Shown: positions 49,060 through 58,247, counted from the stretch's first letter. The stretch: 64,000 nt of DNA from Azonexaceae bacterium s22 (GCA_016617495.1 WYCU01000008.1:46075-110074), one strand, 5' to 3'. Notes: generated by a model from the sequence alone, not told the origin. Made by a program: numbers and translations.

Positions 49060-50436
49060 TCAGAAGGGCAATTGAATTCCCGGCCAGACGGCACTCAGGG
49101 CCTGGCGGAAGCCTTCCTGAATGCGCGCCAGCGCGTCGGCGTTGTCGGCCTCGAAACGCAGCACGACGACCGGCGTGGTGTTCGAGGGCCGCGCAAGGCC
49201 AAAGCCGTCCGGATATTCGACGCGCACGCCATCGATGGTGATGACTTCGGTCGCACCCGCAAAGCCACCCGCGGCCTTGAGCTTGTCGATGAGGGCGAAC
49301 GGTTCGCCTTCGGCCATCTTGATGTTGAGTTCCGGTGTCGACGGGGAATTGGGCAGCCCCTTGAGCACCGGGTTGGCGTCGGCAGCGCGGGCGAGGATTT
49401 CGAGCAGGCGTGCGCCGGTGTAGAGACCATCGTCGAAGCCATACCAGCGTTCCTTGAAGAAGGTGTGGCCGGACATCTCGCCAGCCAGCGGGGCGCCGGT
49501 TTCCTTGAGTTTGGCCTTGACCAGCGCGTGGCCGGTATTCCACATCAAGGGTTCGCCGCCGTGCTGGCGAATCCAGCCGGCGAGCAGACGCGTGCATTTG
49601 ACGTCATAAATGATCTGGCCGCCGGGCACGCGCGAGAGCACGTCAGCGGCAAAGAGCATGAGCTGACGGTCGGGGTAAATGATTTCGCCGTCCTTGGTGA
49701 CGACGCCCAGGCGGTCGCCGTCGCCGTCGAACGCGATGCCAATTTCAGCATCGGTTTCCTGAAGTGCGCGGATGACGTCGGCCAGATTTTCCGGCTTGGA
49801 GGGGTCCGGGTGGTGATTCGGAAAGTGGCCATCCACCTCGCAGTAGAGCGGGACGATGTCGCAGCCGAGGCGCTGGAAGAGCTCGGGCGCCACCGCGCCG
49901 GCAACGCCGTTGCCGCAGTCCATGACAATCTTCATCGGGCGGGCCAGCTTGACGTCGGAAACGATCTTGTCAATGTAGGCGGCCTTGACGTCGGCGCTCC
50001 GGCGTTGCCCCTGGCCGTGTTTCAGTTGACCGTTTTCGATGCGCTGCTTCAGCGCCTGAATGGCGTCGAGCGCCAGGGTCGTGCCGCCGATGACCATCTT
50101 CAGGCCGTTGTAATCCGGGGGGTTGTGGCTGCCGGTGACAGACACGCAGGAGTTGCAGCCCAGTTCGTAGGCGGCGAAATAAGTGACCGGGGTCGGCACG
50201 CAGCCAATGTCGATGGCGTCGCAACCTGCGGCGCAGATGCCATCCATCAAGGCGCCGGACAGCGTCGGCCCGGAAAGGCGGCCGTCGCGGCCCACGGCGA
50301 TGGCCTGCTGGCCCTGCTCGAGCGCCAGCGAACCGAGGGCGTGCCCGATCTGGCGAACGACCTCCGGGGTCAGCGATTTGTCGACGATGCCGCGGATATC
50401 GTAGGCCTTGAAGATTTCGGCGGGAAGTGTGCTCAT
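49060..50436 (-). CDS. Phosphomannomutase/phosphoglucomutase (AlgC/ManB family)
   Basis: Interconverts hexose 1- and 6-phosphates for LPS, exopolysaccharide and nucleotide-sugar synthesis. 458 residues from the ATG at 50436 (MSTLPAEIFKAYDIRGIVDKSLTP), as in AlgC (463). Catalytic serine loop SVTGSHNPPDYNGLK, metal loop IAFDGDGDRLGVV, sugar loop AGEMSGHTFF and phosphate loop (VRVEYPDGFGLARPSNTTP). Last gene of a six-gene minus-strand run that includes waaF, which fits an envelope-sugar role. Confidence 0.94.
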   Translation of the reverse strand: MSTLPAEIFKAYDIRGIVDKSLTPEVVRQIGHALGSLALEQGQQAIAVGRDGRLSGPTLSGALMDGICAAGCDAIDIGCVPTPVTYFAAYELGCNSCVSVTGSHNPPDYNGLKMVIGGTTLALDAIQALKQRIENGQLKHGQGQRRSADVKAAYIDKIVSDVKLARPMKIVMDCGNGVAGAVAPELFQRLGCDIVPLYCEVDGHFPNHHPDPSKPENLADVIRALQETDAEIGIAFDGDGDRLGVVTKDGEIIYPDRQLMLFAADVLSRVPGGQIIYDVKCTRLLAGWIRQHGGEPLMWNTGHALVKAKLKETGAPLAGEMSGHTFFKERWYGFDDGLYTGARLLEILARAADANPVLKGLPNSPSTPELNIKMAEGEPFALIDKLKAAGGFAGATEVITIDGVRVEYPDGFGLARPSNTTPVVVLRFEADNADALARIQEGFRQALSAVWPGIQLPF

Positions 50437-50446
50437 GATGTGTGCT

Positions 50447-51415
50447 CTAGCAGGTTTCAAAATTGAAGAAATGGAAAAGGCGCTGGGGCAGCCAGTCGAG
50501 ATGGCCGGGAAAGGCGCCGCTGACGAAACCGAGGTGGCCGCCGCTTGCCGGCTGTTCGAGGCGTACGCTCGGGCTGATGTCGTCAGGCCCCGGTAAATGG
50601 CTGGCTGGCAAAAAGGGGTCATTTTTCGGGTTGACCGCGACAGTCGGTACTGCAATCGATTTCAGCCAGGGTTTGGCCGAGGCGCGCAGCCAGTAGTCGT
50701 CGGCGCCGGCAAAACCATGCAGCGGCGCGGTGACGACGTCGTCGAATTCGTAGAGATTGGCCGCATGGCGCATGCGCGCCTCGTCAAAGAGGCCGGGGTA
50801 ACGGCGCAAGCGCGCGGCTGCGTTGCGCTTGAGCGTGTGCAGGAAATGCCGGGTGTAGATGCGGTTGAATCCCCGGGCCAGTCCATGGCCGCAGGCGGCG
50901 AGATCGAGCGGGGCGCAGATCGCGGCAATGCCGGTAACGCATTCCGCGGCACGCTCGCCCTGTTCGCCGGCCCATTTGAGCAGCGCGTTGCCGCCCAGCG
51001 AGATGCCGGTAGCGTGGATGCGGCGCTCGCCATTGGCGTGCCACAGTCGGCGAAGCATCCAGTCGATTTCCTCGGCGTCCCCGGAGTGGTACCCCCGCGG
51101 CAGACGATTGAGTTCGCCGGAACAACCGCGGAAATGGGGAAGTGCCAGGCGCCAGCCGGCTTGTTGACAGGCCAGGGCGGTTGAAATCGCGTAGTGGCTG
51201 CGTGCGCTGCCTTCAAGACCGTGGAACAGGACGAGTAATGGCGACTCAGCGGGGCCGTCGAGATGATCGACGTCGATGAAGTCGCCATCCGGAGTGGCCC
51301 AGCGCTCGCGTCGGAACGGGGGTGCGGCCGGCTTGATGAGCAGCGGCCACAGCGTCTGGGCATGCCCGCCGGGCAGCCAGGCGGGCGCACGGTAAGGGCG
51401 GGCAGCGGGCTTCAA
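50447..51415 (-). CDS. YheT-family alpha/beta hydrolase
   Basis: 322 residues. The start PAWLPGGHAQTLWPLL and the oxyanion region LLVLFHGLEGSARSHYA are typical of YheT/ABHD1-3-type hydrolases, with nucleophile motif GISLGGN and acid region NPKNDPFLP; substrate unknown. The start appears to be a TTG at 51415 overlapping the upstream stop (TTGA) with no good ribosome site, so translation is probably coupled. A dispersed-motif copy encodes the VAVNPKNDPF segment itself. Confidence 0.88.
   Translation of the reverse strand: MKPAARPYRAPAWLPGGHAQTLWPLLIKPAAPPFRRERWATPDGDFIDVDHLDGPAESPLLVLFHGLEGSARSHYAISTALACQQAGWRLALPHFRGCSGELNRLPRGYHSGDAEEIDWMLRRLWHANGERRIHATGISLGGNALLKWAGEQGERAAECVTGIAAICAPLDLAACGHGLARGFNRIYTRHFLHTLKRNAAARLRRYPGLFDEARMRHAANLYEFDDVVTAPLHGFAGADDYWLRASAKPWLKSIAVPTVAVNPKNDPFLPASHLPGPDDISPSVRLEQPASGGHLGFVSGAFPGHLDWLPQRLFHFFNFETC
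50610..50642 (-). repeat. Dispersed uptake-like motif (in YheT-type gene)
   Basis: Core variant TGTCGCGGTCAAC at 50642-50630, GAAAAAT over 50626-50621 and TTTTT at 50614-50610. Encodes Val-Ala-Val-Asn-Pro on the gene strand. Confidence 0.8.
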
Positions 51416-51849
51416 TGGAGTGTGTGCGGCACGGCTTCCGCCATGGCCTGGTGCTCGTCGTCGGCCGCCGAGGCGTGGCGGCTGACCAGGCGCCAGCCGT
51501 GCGCCCCCCGGGCATAGACGTGGGTGACGTGCAGCGGGCCATGCGGGCTCGGGTCGTTGTCGGCGTAGAGAATTTCGGTGAGGTGATGGATCGCCAGCAC
51601 CGAGCCTTGCCAGTGGGCCACGGTCTGGGCATCCACCCGCAGTCGGGTCGAGGCGAAAATGCTGCGCCAGCTTTCGAGAATCGGAGCGTGGCCGCCCAGC
51701 CGGACACCCGTCGGGTGCACGCAGAGGATTTCTTCGTCCTCCGCCCAGAGTTGCATCAGGCGGTCGGCATCGCCTTGGCTGACGATGTCGTAGAAGGCAT
51801 GTTCGAGGTCTTCCGGCGTCGCAAAGTTGGTGGTGACAGGCTGACTCAT
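51412..51849 (-). CDS. NTF2-like/SnoaL-type ketosteroid isomerase-fold protein
   Basis: 145 residues: EDLEHAFYDIVSQGDADRLMQLWAEDEEILCVHPTGVRLGGHAPILESWRSIF is the common NTF2-like pattern, followed by beta strands ending WRLVSRHAS. The fold is clear but the function is not. The ATG at 51849 overlaps the waaF stop and its own stop overlaps the hydrolase start, so it is translationally coupled on both sides. Confidence 0.8.
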   Translation of the reverse strand: MSQPVTTNFATPEDLEHAFYDIVSQGDADRLMQLWAEDEEILCVHPTGVRLGGHAPILESWRSIFASTRLRVDAQTVAHWQGSVLAIHHLTEILYADNDPSPHGPLHVTHVYARGAHGWRLVSRHASAADDEHQAMAEAVPHTLH

Positions 51850-52859
51850 GAGGCGCTCCGTTGCAGGCAGGCAGCGAGAACAGTTTCCGGGGTGAGCTTG
51901 TTCAGGCAGTCGAAGTGGCCGAGCGGGCACTCGCGCTTGAAGCAGGGGCTGCACTCCAGTTTGAGGCTGAGGATGTCGGCGCGTTCCGACAAGGGGGGGG
52001 TGAATCCAGGCGACGAGGAGCCGTAGAGCGCGACAATCGGGCGGTCGAGCGCGGCGGCAACGTGCATCAGCCCGGAATCGTTGCAGACGACCAGATCGGC
52101 CATGGCCAGCAAGTCGATGGCCTGCGCCAGCGTGGTGGTGCCGCAAAGATTTTCGCAGCAACCGGGCGCCAGTGTGCGGATGGCTTCGCCGACCTCGTGG
52201 TCCTTGGGCGATCCGAAAAGCGCGATCTGGTAGCCGCGTGCGGCCAAGGCCTGGGCCAGCGCTGCAAAGTGGGCGGCGGGCCAGCGCTTTGCCGGGCCGT
52301 ATTCGGCACCGGGGCAGAAGGCGATGAGGCGTTTGGGCCGCGCCTTGCCCAGCGCGGCGAGGGTTGCCGCCTGATCTGTCGCGGTCGACCGGATTTTTGG
52401 GACCAAAATGGGCCGCGCCAGCGGCGTGCCGGGGGCTTCGGCCAACTGGATGAAGCGTTCGACCATCAAGGGCAGGGCCGCCTTGTCGAGATGGTGGCGG
52501 ACATTGATCAGGCCGTAGCGCGATTCGCCGGTAAAACCGATGCGCCGGGGAATGCCGGCAAGGAAGGGAATCAGTGCCGACTTGAGCGAGTTCGGCAGGA
52601 CGTAGACCGCATCGTAGCCGCGTGCGGCCAGCGTTCTGGCCAGGCGCCAGCGCGGCTTGAGCGAAAGCTGACCATGCCCGAAAGGGTTGTCGACGATCTC
52701 GGCGATCTCGTCCATGCGTTGCAGGACAGGCGCCACCCAGCGCGGCGCAAAGGCGTCGAGCTGGAGACCGGGATACAAGGTGTGCAGGCGCGCGAACAGC
52801 GGCTGCGCCATGATGGTGTCGCCGATCCAGGAGGGGGCGACGATCAGGGCTTTTTTCAT
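51846..52859 (-). CDS. waaF: LPS heptosyltransferase II (WaaF-like)
   Basis: Glycosyltransferase family 9 enzyme adding the second heptose to the LPS inner core. 337 residues: MKKALIVAPSWIGDTIMAQPLFARL, YDAVYVLPNSLKSALIPFLAGIPRRIGFTGESR, AFCPGAEYGPAKRWP and VVCNDSGLMHVAAALDRPIVALYGSSSPGFTPPL are diagnostic of WaaF. A dispersed-motif copy (core 52377-52389) falls in its coding sequence. Confidence 0.94.
   Translation of the reverse strand: MKKALIVAPSWIGDTIMAQPLFARLHTLYPGLQLDAFAPRWVAPVLQRMDEIAEIVDNPFGHGQLSLKPRWRLARTLAARGYDAVYVLPNSLKSALIPFLAGIPRRIGFTGESRYGLINVRHHLDKAALPLMVERFIQLAEAPGTPLARPILVPKIRSTATDQAATLAALGKARPKRLIAFCPGAEYGPAKRWPAAHFAALAQALAARGYQIALFGSPKDHEVGEAIRTLAPGCCENLCGTTTLAQAIDLLAMADLVVCNDSGLMHVAAALDRPIVALYGSSSPGFTPPLSERADILSLKLECSPCFKRECPLGHFDCLNKLTPETVLAACLQRSAS
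52377..52409 (+). repeat. Dispersed uptake-like motif (in waaF)
   Basis: Exact core at 52377-52389, ATTTTT at 52393-52398 and AAAAT at 52405-52409. Read from the gene strand as Ser-Thr-Ala-Thr. Confidence 0.8.
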
Positions 52860-52892
52860 GCGTGGGCGGCGGGGCGGAGCCCGCCGCAGTGC

Positions 52893-53081
52893 TTAGTGAT
52901 GGCCCTTGGGCGCTTCGCCCGTGAAGACGTAGCGGGTGCTGCAATAGGGGCAGACAGCCTCGCCGGTCTTGAGCACGTCGAGGAAGACGCGCGGATGCTG
53001 GCACCACAGCGGCGAGCTGGGCGTCGGGCAATGCAGCGGCAGGTCGTGGGCGGTGAGTTCAACAGTCTTGTTGTCGGACAT
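52893..53081 (-). CDS. Zinc-finger zf-CHCC domain protein
   Basis: 62 residues. The His-Cys-Cys zinc site is seen in LHCPTPSSPLWCQHPRVFLDV and EAVCPYCSTRYVF. Homologues resemble the C-terminal zinc-binding part of the complex I NDUFS6 subunit and, in betaproteobacteria, are regularly found next to ilvE and waaF, as here. Fifteen bases separate it from ilvE. Confidence 0.9.
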   Translation of the reverse strand: MSDNKTVELTAHDLPLHCPTPSSPLWCQHPRVFLDVLKTGEAVCPYCSTRYVFTGEAPKGHH

Positions 53082-53096
53082 CGGTTTCTCCCTGAA

Positions 53097-54017
53097 TTAG
53101 ACGTAGGCCAGCCAGTCGGCGTGGGCGGCGGAACGGCCATAAACCACGTCGAAGTACTTTTCCTGCAGGGCCTTGGTGATCGGACCGCGATGGCCGGGGC
53201 CGATCTGACGGTTGTCGAGTTCGCGGATCGGCGTCACTTCGGCGGCGGTGCCGGTGAAGAAGGCTTCGTCGGCGCAGTAGACTTCGTCGCGGGTGATGCG
53301 TTTTTCGATGACTTCGATACCCAGTTCGCCCGCCAGTTGCATGACCGTGGCGCGGGTGATGCCTTCCAGGCAGGCGGTCAGGTCCGGCGTGTAGAGCTTG
53401 CCGTTCTTGACGATGAACAGGTTCTCACCGGCGCCTTCGCAGGCGTAGCCTTCCGGATCGAGCAGCAGGGCTTCGTCGTAACCGTCGGCGGTGGCCTCGT
53501 TGTTGGCGAGGATGGAGTTCATGTAGTTGCCGGAAGCCTTGGCGCGCACCATGGTGATGTTCACGTGGTGGCGGGTGTAGGACGAGGTCTTGATGCGGAT
53601 ACCGCGCTGCATGCCTTCCTCGCCGAGGTAAGCACCCCAGGGCCAGGCGGCGATGATGACGTGCACCTTGGCACCCTTGGGCGACACACCCATTTTTTCG
53701 GAGCCGTAGAAAGCCAGCGGACGCAGGTAGCCGGATTCGAGATTGTTGGCGCGAATCACTTCCTTCTGGGCTTCATTCAGTTCCTCTTGCGAGTACGGCA
53801 TGGCCATCTGGAAGATGTGGGCCGAACGGAAGAGGCGCTCGGTGTGCTCCTTGAGGCGGAAAATCGCGGTGCCTTGCTCGGTCTTGTAGGCACGTACGCC
53901 CTCGAATACGCCCATGCCGTAGTGCAGCGAGTGCGTGAGGACGTGGGTGGTCGCCTCGCGCCAGGGCACGAGTTTGCCATCCTGCCAAATAAAACCGTCG
54001 CGATCCGACATGGACAT
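53097..54017 (-). CDS. ilvE: Branched-chain amino acid aminotransferase
   Basis: PLP enzyme for the last step of Ile, Leu and Val synthesis. 306 residues, class IV fold: DGFIWQDGKLVPWREATTHVLTHSLHYGMGVFEGVRAY, the Lys-containing RAKASGNYMNSILANNEA, and ACEGAGENLFIVKNG. GGAGAA stands six bases before the ATG at 54017. First gene of the minus-strand run down to the phosphomannomutase. A TAGAAT (minus strand, 54059-54054) is a possible -10. Confidence 0.95.
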   Translation of the reverse strand: MSMSDRDGFIWQDGKLVPWREATTHVLTHSLHYGMGVFEGVRAYKTEQGTAIFRLKEHTERLFRSAHIFQMAMPYSQEELNEAQKEVIRANNLESGYLRPLAFYGSEKMGVSPKGAKVHVIIAAWPWGAYLGEEGMQRGIRIKTSSYTRHHVNITMVRAKASGNYMNSILANNEATADGYDEALLLDPEGYACEGAGENLFIVKNGKLYTPDLTACLEGITRATVMQLAGELGIEVIEKRITRDEVYCADEAFFTGTAAEVTPIRELDNRQIGPGHRGPITKALQEKYFDVVYGRSAAHADWLAYV

Positions 54018-54081
54018 GGTCGATTCTCCGTGTTGCGCTTGTAAAAGCTCATCATTCTAGCCGATTTCGGAGGGTAAAATA

Positions 54082-54552
54082 ATGCCTTTGCCCCTTGTTG
54101 CCGCCATGGTCTGGAAACCGCATGTCACTGTTGCTGCCGTCGTCTTTCGCGATGGCAAGTTCCTGCTGGTCGAGGAAGAGACCGATGCGGGGCTGGCATT
54201 CAATCAACCGGCGGGGCACCTCGAAGAAAACGAGGCCCTGCTCGACGCCGTGGTGCGCGAGGCGCTGGAAGAGACGGCCTACCATTTCAAGCCGACGCAT
54301 CTGGTCGGCATCTACAACTGGAAGCATCCGGTCAAAGGCATGACCTATCTGCGTTTTGCCTTTGCGGGGGAACTGCGCGGTTTCGATGCCGGGCGCCAGC
54401 TTGACGACGGCATTGTCGCGGCGCGCTGGCTGACGATCGATGAAATCCGGGAGTCGCAGGCGCGCCATCGCAGCCCGTTGATCCTGCGTTGCTGCGAAGA
54501 TTTGCTGGCCGGCAAGCGCTATCCCCTGGATTTGCTGGTTCATTACGCGTGA
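54082..54552 (+). CDS. Nudix hydrolase, NudJ-like
   Basis: 156 residues. Nudix box GHLEENEALLDAVVREALEETAY matches G-x5-E-x7-RE-x2-EE, with Ala instead of the usual Gly near its end. NudJ homologues are nucleoside tri-/diphosphate and thiamine-pyrophosphate hydrolases commonly located beside mnmA, as here. GGAGGG at 54070-54075 supports the ATG at 54082; an ATG at 54106 is an alternative. Confidence 0.9.
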   Translation: MPLPLVAAMVWKPHVTVAAVVFRDGKFLLVEEETDAGLAFNQPAGHLEENEALLDAVVREALEETAYHFKPTHLVGIYNWKHPVKGMTYLRFAFAGELRGFDAGRQLDDGIVAARWLTIDEIRESQARHRSPLILRCCEDLLAGKRYPLDLLVHYA

Positions 54553-55109
54553 AACTGCTTGGCCTTGCCGCGATCCTCTGCTGCCTGGGCGCGGGTGGTG
54601 CCTCGGCCGAGACCGAGGTGAGCATTTGCTACGGCTACGGCTGTATCGCGCAGGCGCAGGTCCATTACAGCGATGCCCAGTTGCGGGCGGTGGACAAGAT
54701 GATGATTGTCGCGGTCGACCCTGCGGAAGAGCGCAAAATGCTCGCCGACGCCATCGGCCGTTTATATGCCTGGGCCGGGGAGCAGTCGGACATTCACAAT
54801 GACCGCGCCGGCAATTACGCCGATGGCCATGCGCCGGGCAAAATGGACTGCATCGACCATTCGCAGTCGACCACCCGCTTGTTGAAACTGCTGCAGCAAC
54901 GCGGCGATCTGAAGTATCACCGCGTTCTGGAGCCTGAGGTGCGTCACTGGGCGCTGATCTTTCCGGCGCACTGGTCGGCGGTCATCGAGGAAAAAGGCGG
55001 CGGCGAGCACGGACGCTACGCCGTCGATAGTTGGTTTGTGGATAACGGCCAGCCGGCAATCGTCTTGCCGCTGGATGAGTGGAAGAAAGGGGCTGGGCCC
55101 GATGTCTAA
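54549..55109 (+). CDS. Exported protein of unknown function between nudix and mnmA
   Basis: 186 residues from a GTG that overlaps the nudix stop (GTGA). A signal peptide ([21 protein letters not shown]) is followed by [17 protein letters not shown], then [41 protein letters not shown] and a C-terminal [24 protein letters not shown]. The conserved-looking Cys, Asp-His and Trp pattern hints at a transglutaminase-like or other Cys-His fold, but I cannot name a family. Overlaps mnmA by eight bases. Confidence 0.75.
   Translation: MKLLGLAAILCCLGAGGASAETEVSICYGYGCIAQAQVHYSDAQLRAVDKMMIVAVDPAEERKMLADAIGRLYAWAGEQSDIHNDRAGNYADGHAPGKMDCIDHSQSTTRLLKLLQQRGDLKYHRVLEPEVRHWALIFPAHWSAVIEEKGGGEHGRYAVDSWFVDNGQPAIVLPLDEWKKGAGPDV
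54706..54739 (+). repeat. Dispersed uptake-like motif (in gene before mnmA)
   Basis: Exact core at 54707-54719; distal tract AAAAT at 54735-54739, proximal tract absent. Read as Ile-Val-Ala-Val-Asp-Pro. Confidence 0.7.
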
Positions 55110-56199
55110 AGGTACGGTAGTGGTCGGTTTGTCCGGCGGCGTCGATTCGTCCGTGGCAGCCTTGTTGCTCAAGCGGCAGGGTTGGCGGGTGATCGGGCTG
55201 TTCATGAAGAACTGGGAAGATGACGATACCGATGAATATTGTTCGTCCCGCCAGGATCTGGTCGACGTCATGAGCGTGGCCGACACCATCGGCATCGATG
55301 TCGAGGTCGTCAATTTCGCCGCCGAATATCGCGAGCGCGTATTCGCCGAATTCCTGCGCGAGTATCAGGCGGGGCGCACGCCGAACCCGGACATCCTGTG
55401 CAACTCCGAAATCAAGTTCAAGGCCTTTCTCGACCACGCGATGAAGCTGGGCGCCGAAAAGATCGCCACCGGCCACTATGCCGGCGTGCGCGAGTTCGAT
55501 GGCAAGTTCCAGTTGCTCAAGGCCGAAGACGGCACCAAAGACCAGAGTTATTTCCTCTATCGCCTGAATCAGGCGCAGCTGTCCAAGACCTTGTTCCCGC
55601 TGGCCGATCTCTACAAGCGCGAGGTGCGCAAGATTGCCGAGGCCGAAGGTCTGCACGTTGCTGCCAAAAAGGATTCGACCGGCATCTGCTTCATTGGCGA
55701 ACGGCCGTTCAAGGATTTCCTGTCACGCTACCTGCCGCCCAAGAAGGGCGAGATTCGCCGCCTGGACGATGGCAAGCCGCTGGGCGAGCACGATGGCTTG
55801 ATGTATCACACGCTGGGCCAGCGCAAGGGCTTGCATATCGGCGGCCTCAAGGAAAAGGGCCAGCCCGGCGGCGGCGACCACGATGCGTGGTTTGTCGCGG
55901 GCAAGGACATGGAAAAGAACGTGCTCTACGTGGTCCAAGGCCATGATCATCCGGCCCTGCTCAAGAGCGAACTGGTTGCCGAACAGCTGAGCTGGGTGTC
56001 GGGCCAGCCGCCGCATACCCACTGGGTGTACACCGCCAAGCCGCGCTACCGGACGGCCGATCAGCCCTGCGAAATCGAGCGGGTCGATGGCGAAACCTGC
56101 GAAATCCGCTTTGCCGAGCCGCAGTGGGCGCTTACGCCTGGGCAGTCGGTGGTGCTTTACGAAAGTCGCGTTTGCCTGGGCGGCGGTATCATTCGCTGA
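55102..56199 (+). CDS. mnmA: tRNA-specific 2-thiouridylase MnmA
   Basis: Installs the 2-thio group on U34 of Lys, Glu and Gln tRNAs. 365 residues: PP-loop [15 protein letters not shown] at the N-terminus, catalytic Cys in [12 protein letters not shown], second Cys in [12 protein letters not shown], and the C-terminal barrel. The ATG at 55102 ([13 protein letters not shown]) is behind AAAGGGG and overlaps the previous stop; upstream starts lie within that gene. Confidence 0.97.
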   Translation: MSKGTVVVGLSGGVDSSVAALLLKRQGWRVIGLFMKNWEDDDTDEYCSSRQDLVDVMSVADTIGIDVEVVNFAAEYRERVFAEFLREYQAGRTPNPDILCNSEIKFKAFLDHAMKLGAEKIATGHYAGVREFDGKFQLLKAEDGTKDQSYFLYRLNQAQLSKTLFPLADLYKREVRKIAEAEGLHVAAKKDSTGICFIGERPFKDFLSRYLPPKKGEIRRLDDGKPLGEHDGLMYHTLGQRKGLHIGGLKEKGQPGGGDHDAWFVAGKDMEKNVLYVVQGHDHPALLKSELVAEQLSWVSGQPPHTHWVYTAKPRYRTADQPCEIERVDGETCEIRFAEPQWALTPGQSVVLYESRVCLGGGIIR

Positions 56200-56217
56200 G
56201 GCGCGCGCCCCGGCATT

Positions 56218-57462
56218 TCAGAGGATGAAGTCGCTCAAGGCGAGCGTTGAAATCCCGGTCAGGGAGATCGACAGTTCCGGCGCGGTGTCGGCGTCGGTGT
56301 TGCCATAAAGAACGCCGCCCGAAATCCTGAGTTGCCCTGCCGCGCTGAAGGCAGTGTTGGCGCCGACGATCCGGGTAAAGGCGCTGTCGGCCACGGTGCC
56401 GGTGTTGGCATCAATGGCCGCAAGGTTGATTCGGTCTTGGCCGCGCGTGAAGTCTGCGATGGTGTCGCGCGCGGCGCTGGTCAAACCGGATGCCGCGCAC
56501 GTGGCGAAATAAAAGACATCCTGGCCGCTACCGCCGACCAGGCTGTCTTTGCCGCTGCCGCCGGTCAGCGAATCGTTGCCGGTGCCGCCATAAAGCACGT
56601 CGTTGCCGGCGCCGCCGTAGAGCGCATCGTTGCCGACCTCGCCCTGAAGCAGGTCGGCCCCGTCAAAACCGAACAGTCGATCATTGCCCATGCCGCCCTG
56701 CAGCGTGTCGTTGCCCGTCTGTGGCCCATTGTTGGGGTTGACGATGGCCGTGACCGAACTGCCTGCCGAGGCAACCCGGGACCAGTTCGTTGCATCCGGA
56801 TAGATGTAAAGCGGCAGCAGAATCTGCCCGCCGTGCTTGGCGGCGATGGCGGCTTCTTTTGTGAATTGGGTTGATAGGGTGTCCCAGGGGTTGCTGCCGG
56901 CAGCACCGTCTTCGGTGACGTAGACGTAGCCGGCACCGCTGGCGAACAGCTTTTCGGTTTGGGCGAGAACGGTGGTTTCCGTGATGTCGTAAGCCAGGCC
57001 GGCGATTTTGCTCGCCGCGTAGCCCAGCGCCTTTCCCGCCGCCATTTCCGCTGACACGTCACGGGAATTTTCGCCGAGCACCGAGACATCGGCCAGGTCG
57101 ATATAGGCCGCATGGGCGGGCATTGTGCCGGGGTTGAAGATGACTTTGAGTCCCAGCGAATGAGCGTAGTCGGCGACGGCCCGGTAGGTGGCGAAGTCGG
57201 ATTGGGTACCGGAGACTTCGTCGATGAAGACCGAGTTCATCCCGCCAAAGCTTTTTTTCATCAACCAGATGTCGTGATTGATTTCCTGGGCGGAACGGGT
57301 GCCGTAGCTTGAATACACATACCCGGCGACATTGACGCCGTGGGCGGTCAGGTTGGTTACCGCATTGCGATAGGTCGATCCCGCGATGCCGCCGACGATG
57401 AAATCGTCGGCATCGGTGCCGATCCGGAGATCGCCGGTTTCACTACCGTAAATGGTGGTCAT
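56218..57462 (-). CDS. Secreted RTX protein with permuted spherulin-4-like domain
   Basis: 414 residues. One RTX-like nonapeptide near the start (GTDADDFIVGG), a domain resembling spherulation-specific family 4 (residues 30-247), about six Ca-binding GGxGxD repeats (250-312) and a serralysin/M10-type C-terminal domain (315-414) ending DFIL, a type I secretion-like tail. In family 4 the LPLYIYP and IVNPNNGP blocks normally come first and GYVYTSYGTR later; here GYVYSSYGTR is at 47-56 and LLPLYIYP/AIVNPNNGP at 215-247. The barrel thus appears circularly permuted. Probably exported by a type I system encoded elsewhere; glycosidase activity is only a guess. Confidence 0.8.
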   Translation of the reverse strand: MTTIYGSETGDLRIGTDADDFIVGGIAGSTYRNAVTNLTAHGVNVAGYVYSSYGTRSAQEINHDIWLMKKSFGGMNSVFIDEVSGTQSDFATYRAVADYAHSLGLKVIFNPGTMPAHAAYIDLADVSVLGENSRDVSAEMAAGKALGYAASKIAGLAYDITETTVLAQTEKLFASGAGYVYVTEDGAAGSNPWDTLSTQFTKEAAIAAKHGGQILLPLYIYPDATNWSRVASAGSSVTAIVNPNNGPQTGNDTLQGGMGNDRLFGFDGADLLQGEVGNDALYGGAGNDVLYGGTGNDSLTGGSGKDSLVGGSGQDVFYFATCAASGLTSAARDTIADFTRGQDRINLAAIDANTGTVADSAFTRIVGANTAFSAAGQLRISGGVLYGNTDADTAPELSISLTGISTLALSDFIL

Positions 57463-57564
57463 GCGCTGTCTTGTCGAGCGGCTTTGCGAAGCGCGGACTA
57501 TAGCCGAAAGCCGCGCTGGCAGCTATTTCCGGGACGCAGCGCCGCTGGGGGCGCCGCGCATGAA

Positions 57565-57598
57565 TTGTCGCGGTCGACACCCCAAAACAGCTCAAAAT
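57565..57598 (+). repeat. Dispersed uptake-like motif (intergenic, RTX-GST)
   Basis: Exact core at 57566-57578, AAAA at 57584-57587 and AAAAT at 57594-57598. It lies in the 149-base gap between the RTX and GST genes, where no coding constraint applies. Confidence 0.85.
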
Positions 57599-57611
57599 CG
57601 AGCGCGCTGTC

Positions 57612-58220
57612 TCAGTCGTGCGGAACGGTGTCCGCGAATGAGGGGCGAAGCATCAGTTTGTCGTAGAGCTTGGCCAGGTTGGCGTGTTTTTCGCGCCAGT
57701 TGATTTCGGGAAAACGGAAGCACAGGTAGCCGAGCGCGGTGCCCACGGCGATGTCGGCCAGCGAAATGTGCGTGCCCATGCAGTACGCTTGCTCGCCGAG
57801 TTCGCCGGCCATGAAAGACAGGGCGCGATCCACTTTGGCGAGTTGGCGGGTAATCCACTCCGGGCTGTGCTCGTTGGCCGGGCGCTTGCGCTCAAGCATG
57901 GCGGCAATGGCGGCGTCGAGCACACCGTCGGCGAGCGCTTCCCAGCGTTTGACTTCCATGCGTTCCCGATTGGGGCCGGGGAACAGCTTGTTGTTCGGGC
58001 TGGCGTTGTCGACGTATTCGACGATGACCCGGGAGTCAAAGAGTGCGGTCTCGTCATCGAGGACGAGCACCGGGATTTTGCCAAGCGGATTGACGTCGGG
58101 CACCTTGCTGTCCGCCGGCCACGGGGATTCGATAACGAATTCGTAGTCGATCTTTTTTTCTGCCAGCACGATGCGTACTTTTCGTACGAACGGGCTGGTG
58201 TAGGAGCCGATCAGCTTCAT
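57612..58220 (-). CDS. Glutathione S-transferase family protein
   Basis: 202 residues. Thioredoxin-like N-terminus MKLIGSYTSPFVRKVRIVLAEKKIDYEF with Ser in the SPFVRK glutathione-activating position, NPLGKIPVLVLDD and SRVIVEYVD (glutathione-binding loop), and an all-helical C-terminus. Substrate unknown; close to the YibF-like bacterial GSTs. Divergent from purB. Confidence 0.92.
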   Translation of the reverse strand: MKLIGSYTSPFVRKVRIVLAEKKIDYEFVIESPWPADSKVPDVNPLGKIPVLVLDDETALFDSRVIVEYVDNASPNNKLFPGPNRERMEVKRWEALADGVLDAAIAAMLERKRPANEHSPEWITRQLAKVDRALSFMAGELGEQAYCMGTHISLADIAVGTALGYLCFRFPEINWREKHANLAKLYDKLMLRPSFADTVPHD

Positions 58221-58247
58221 CGTATGCTCTGCGAATGGGGGAAAACG

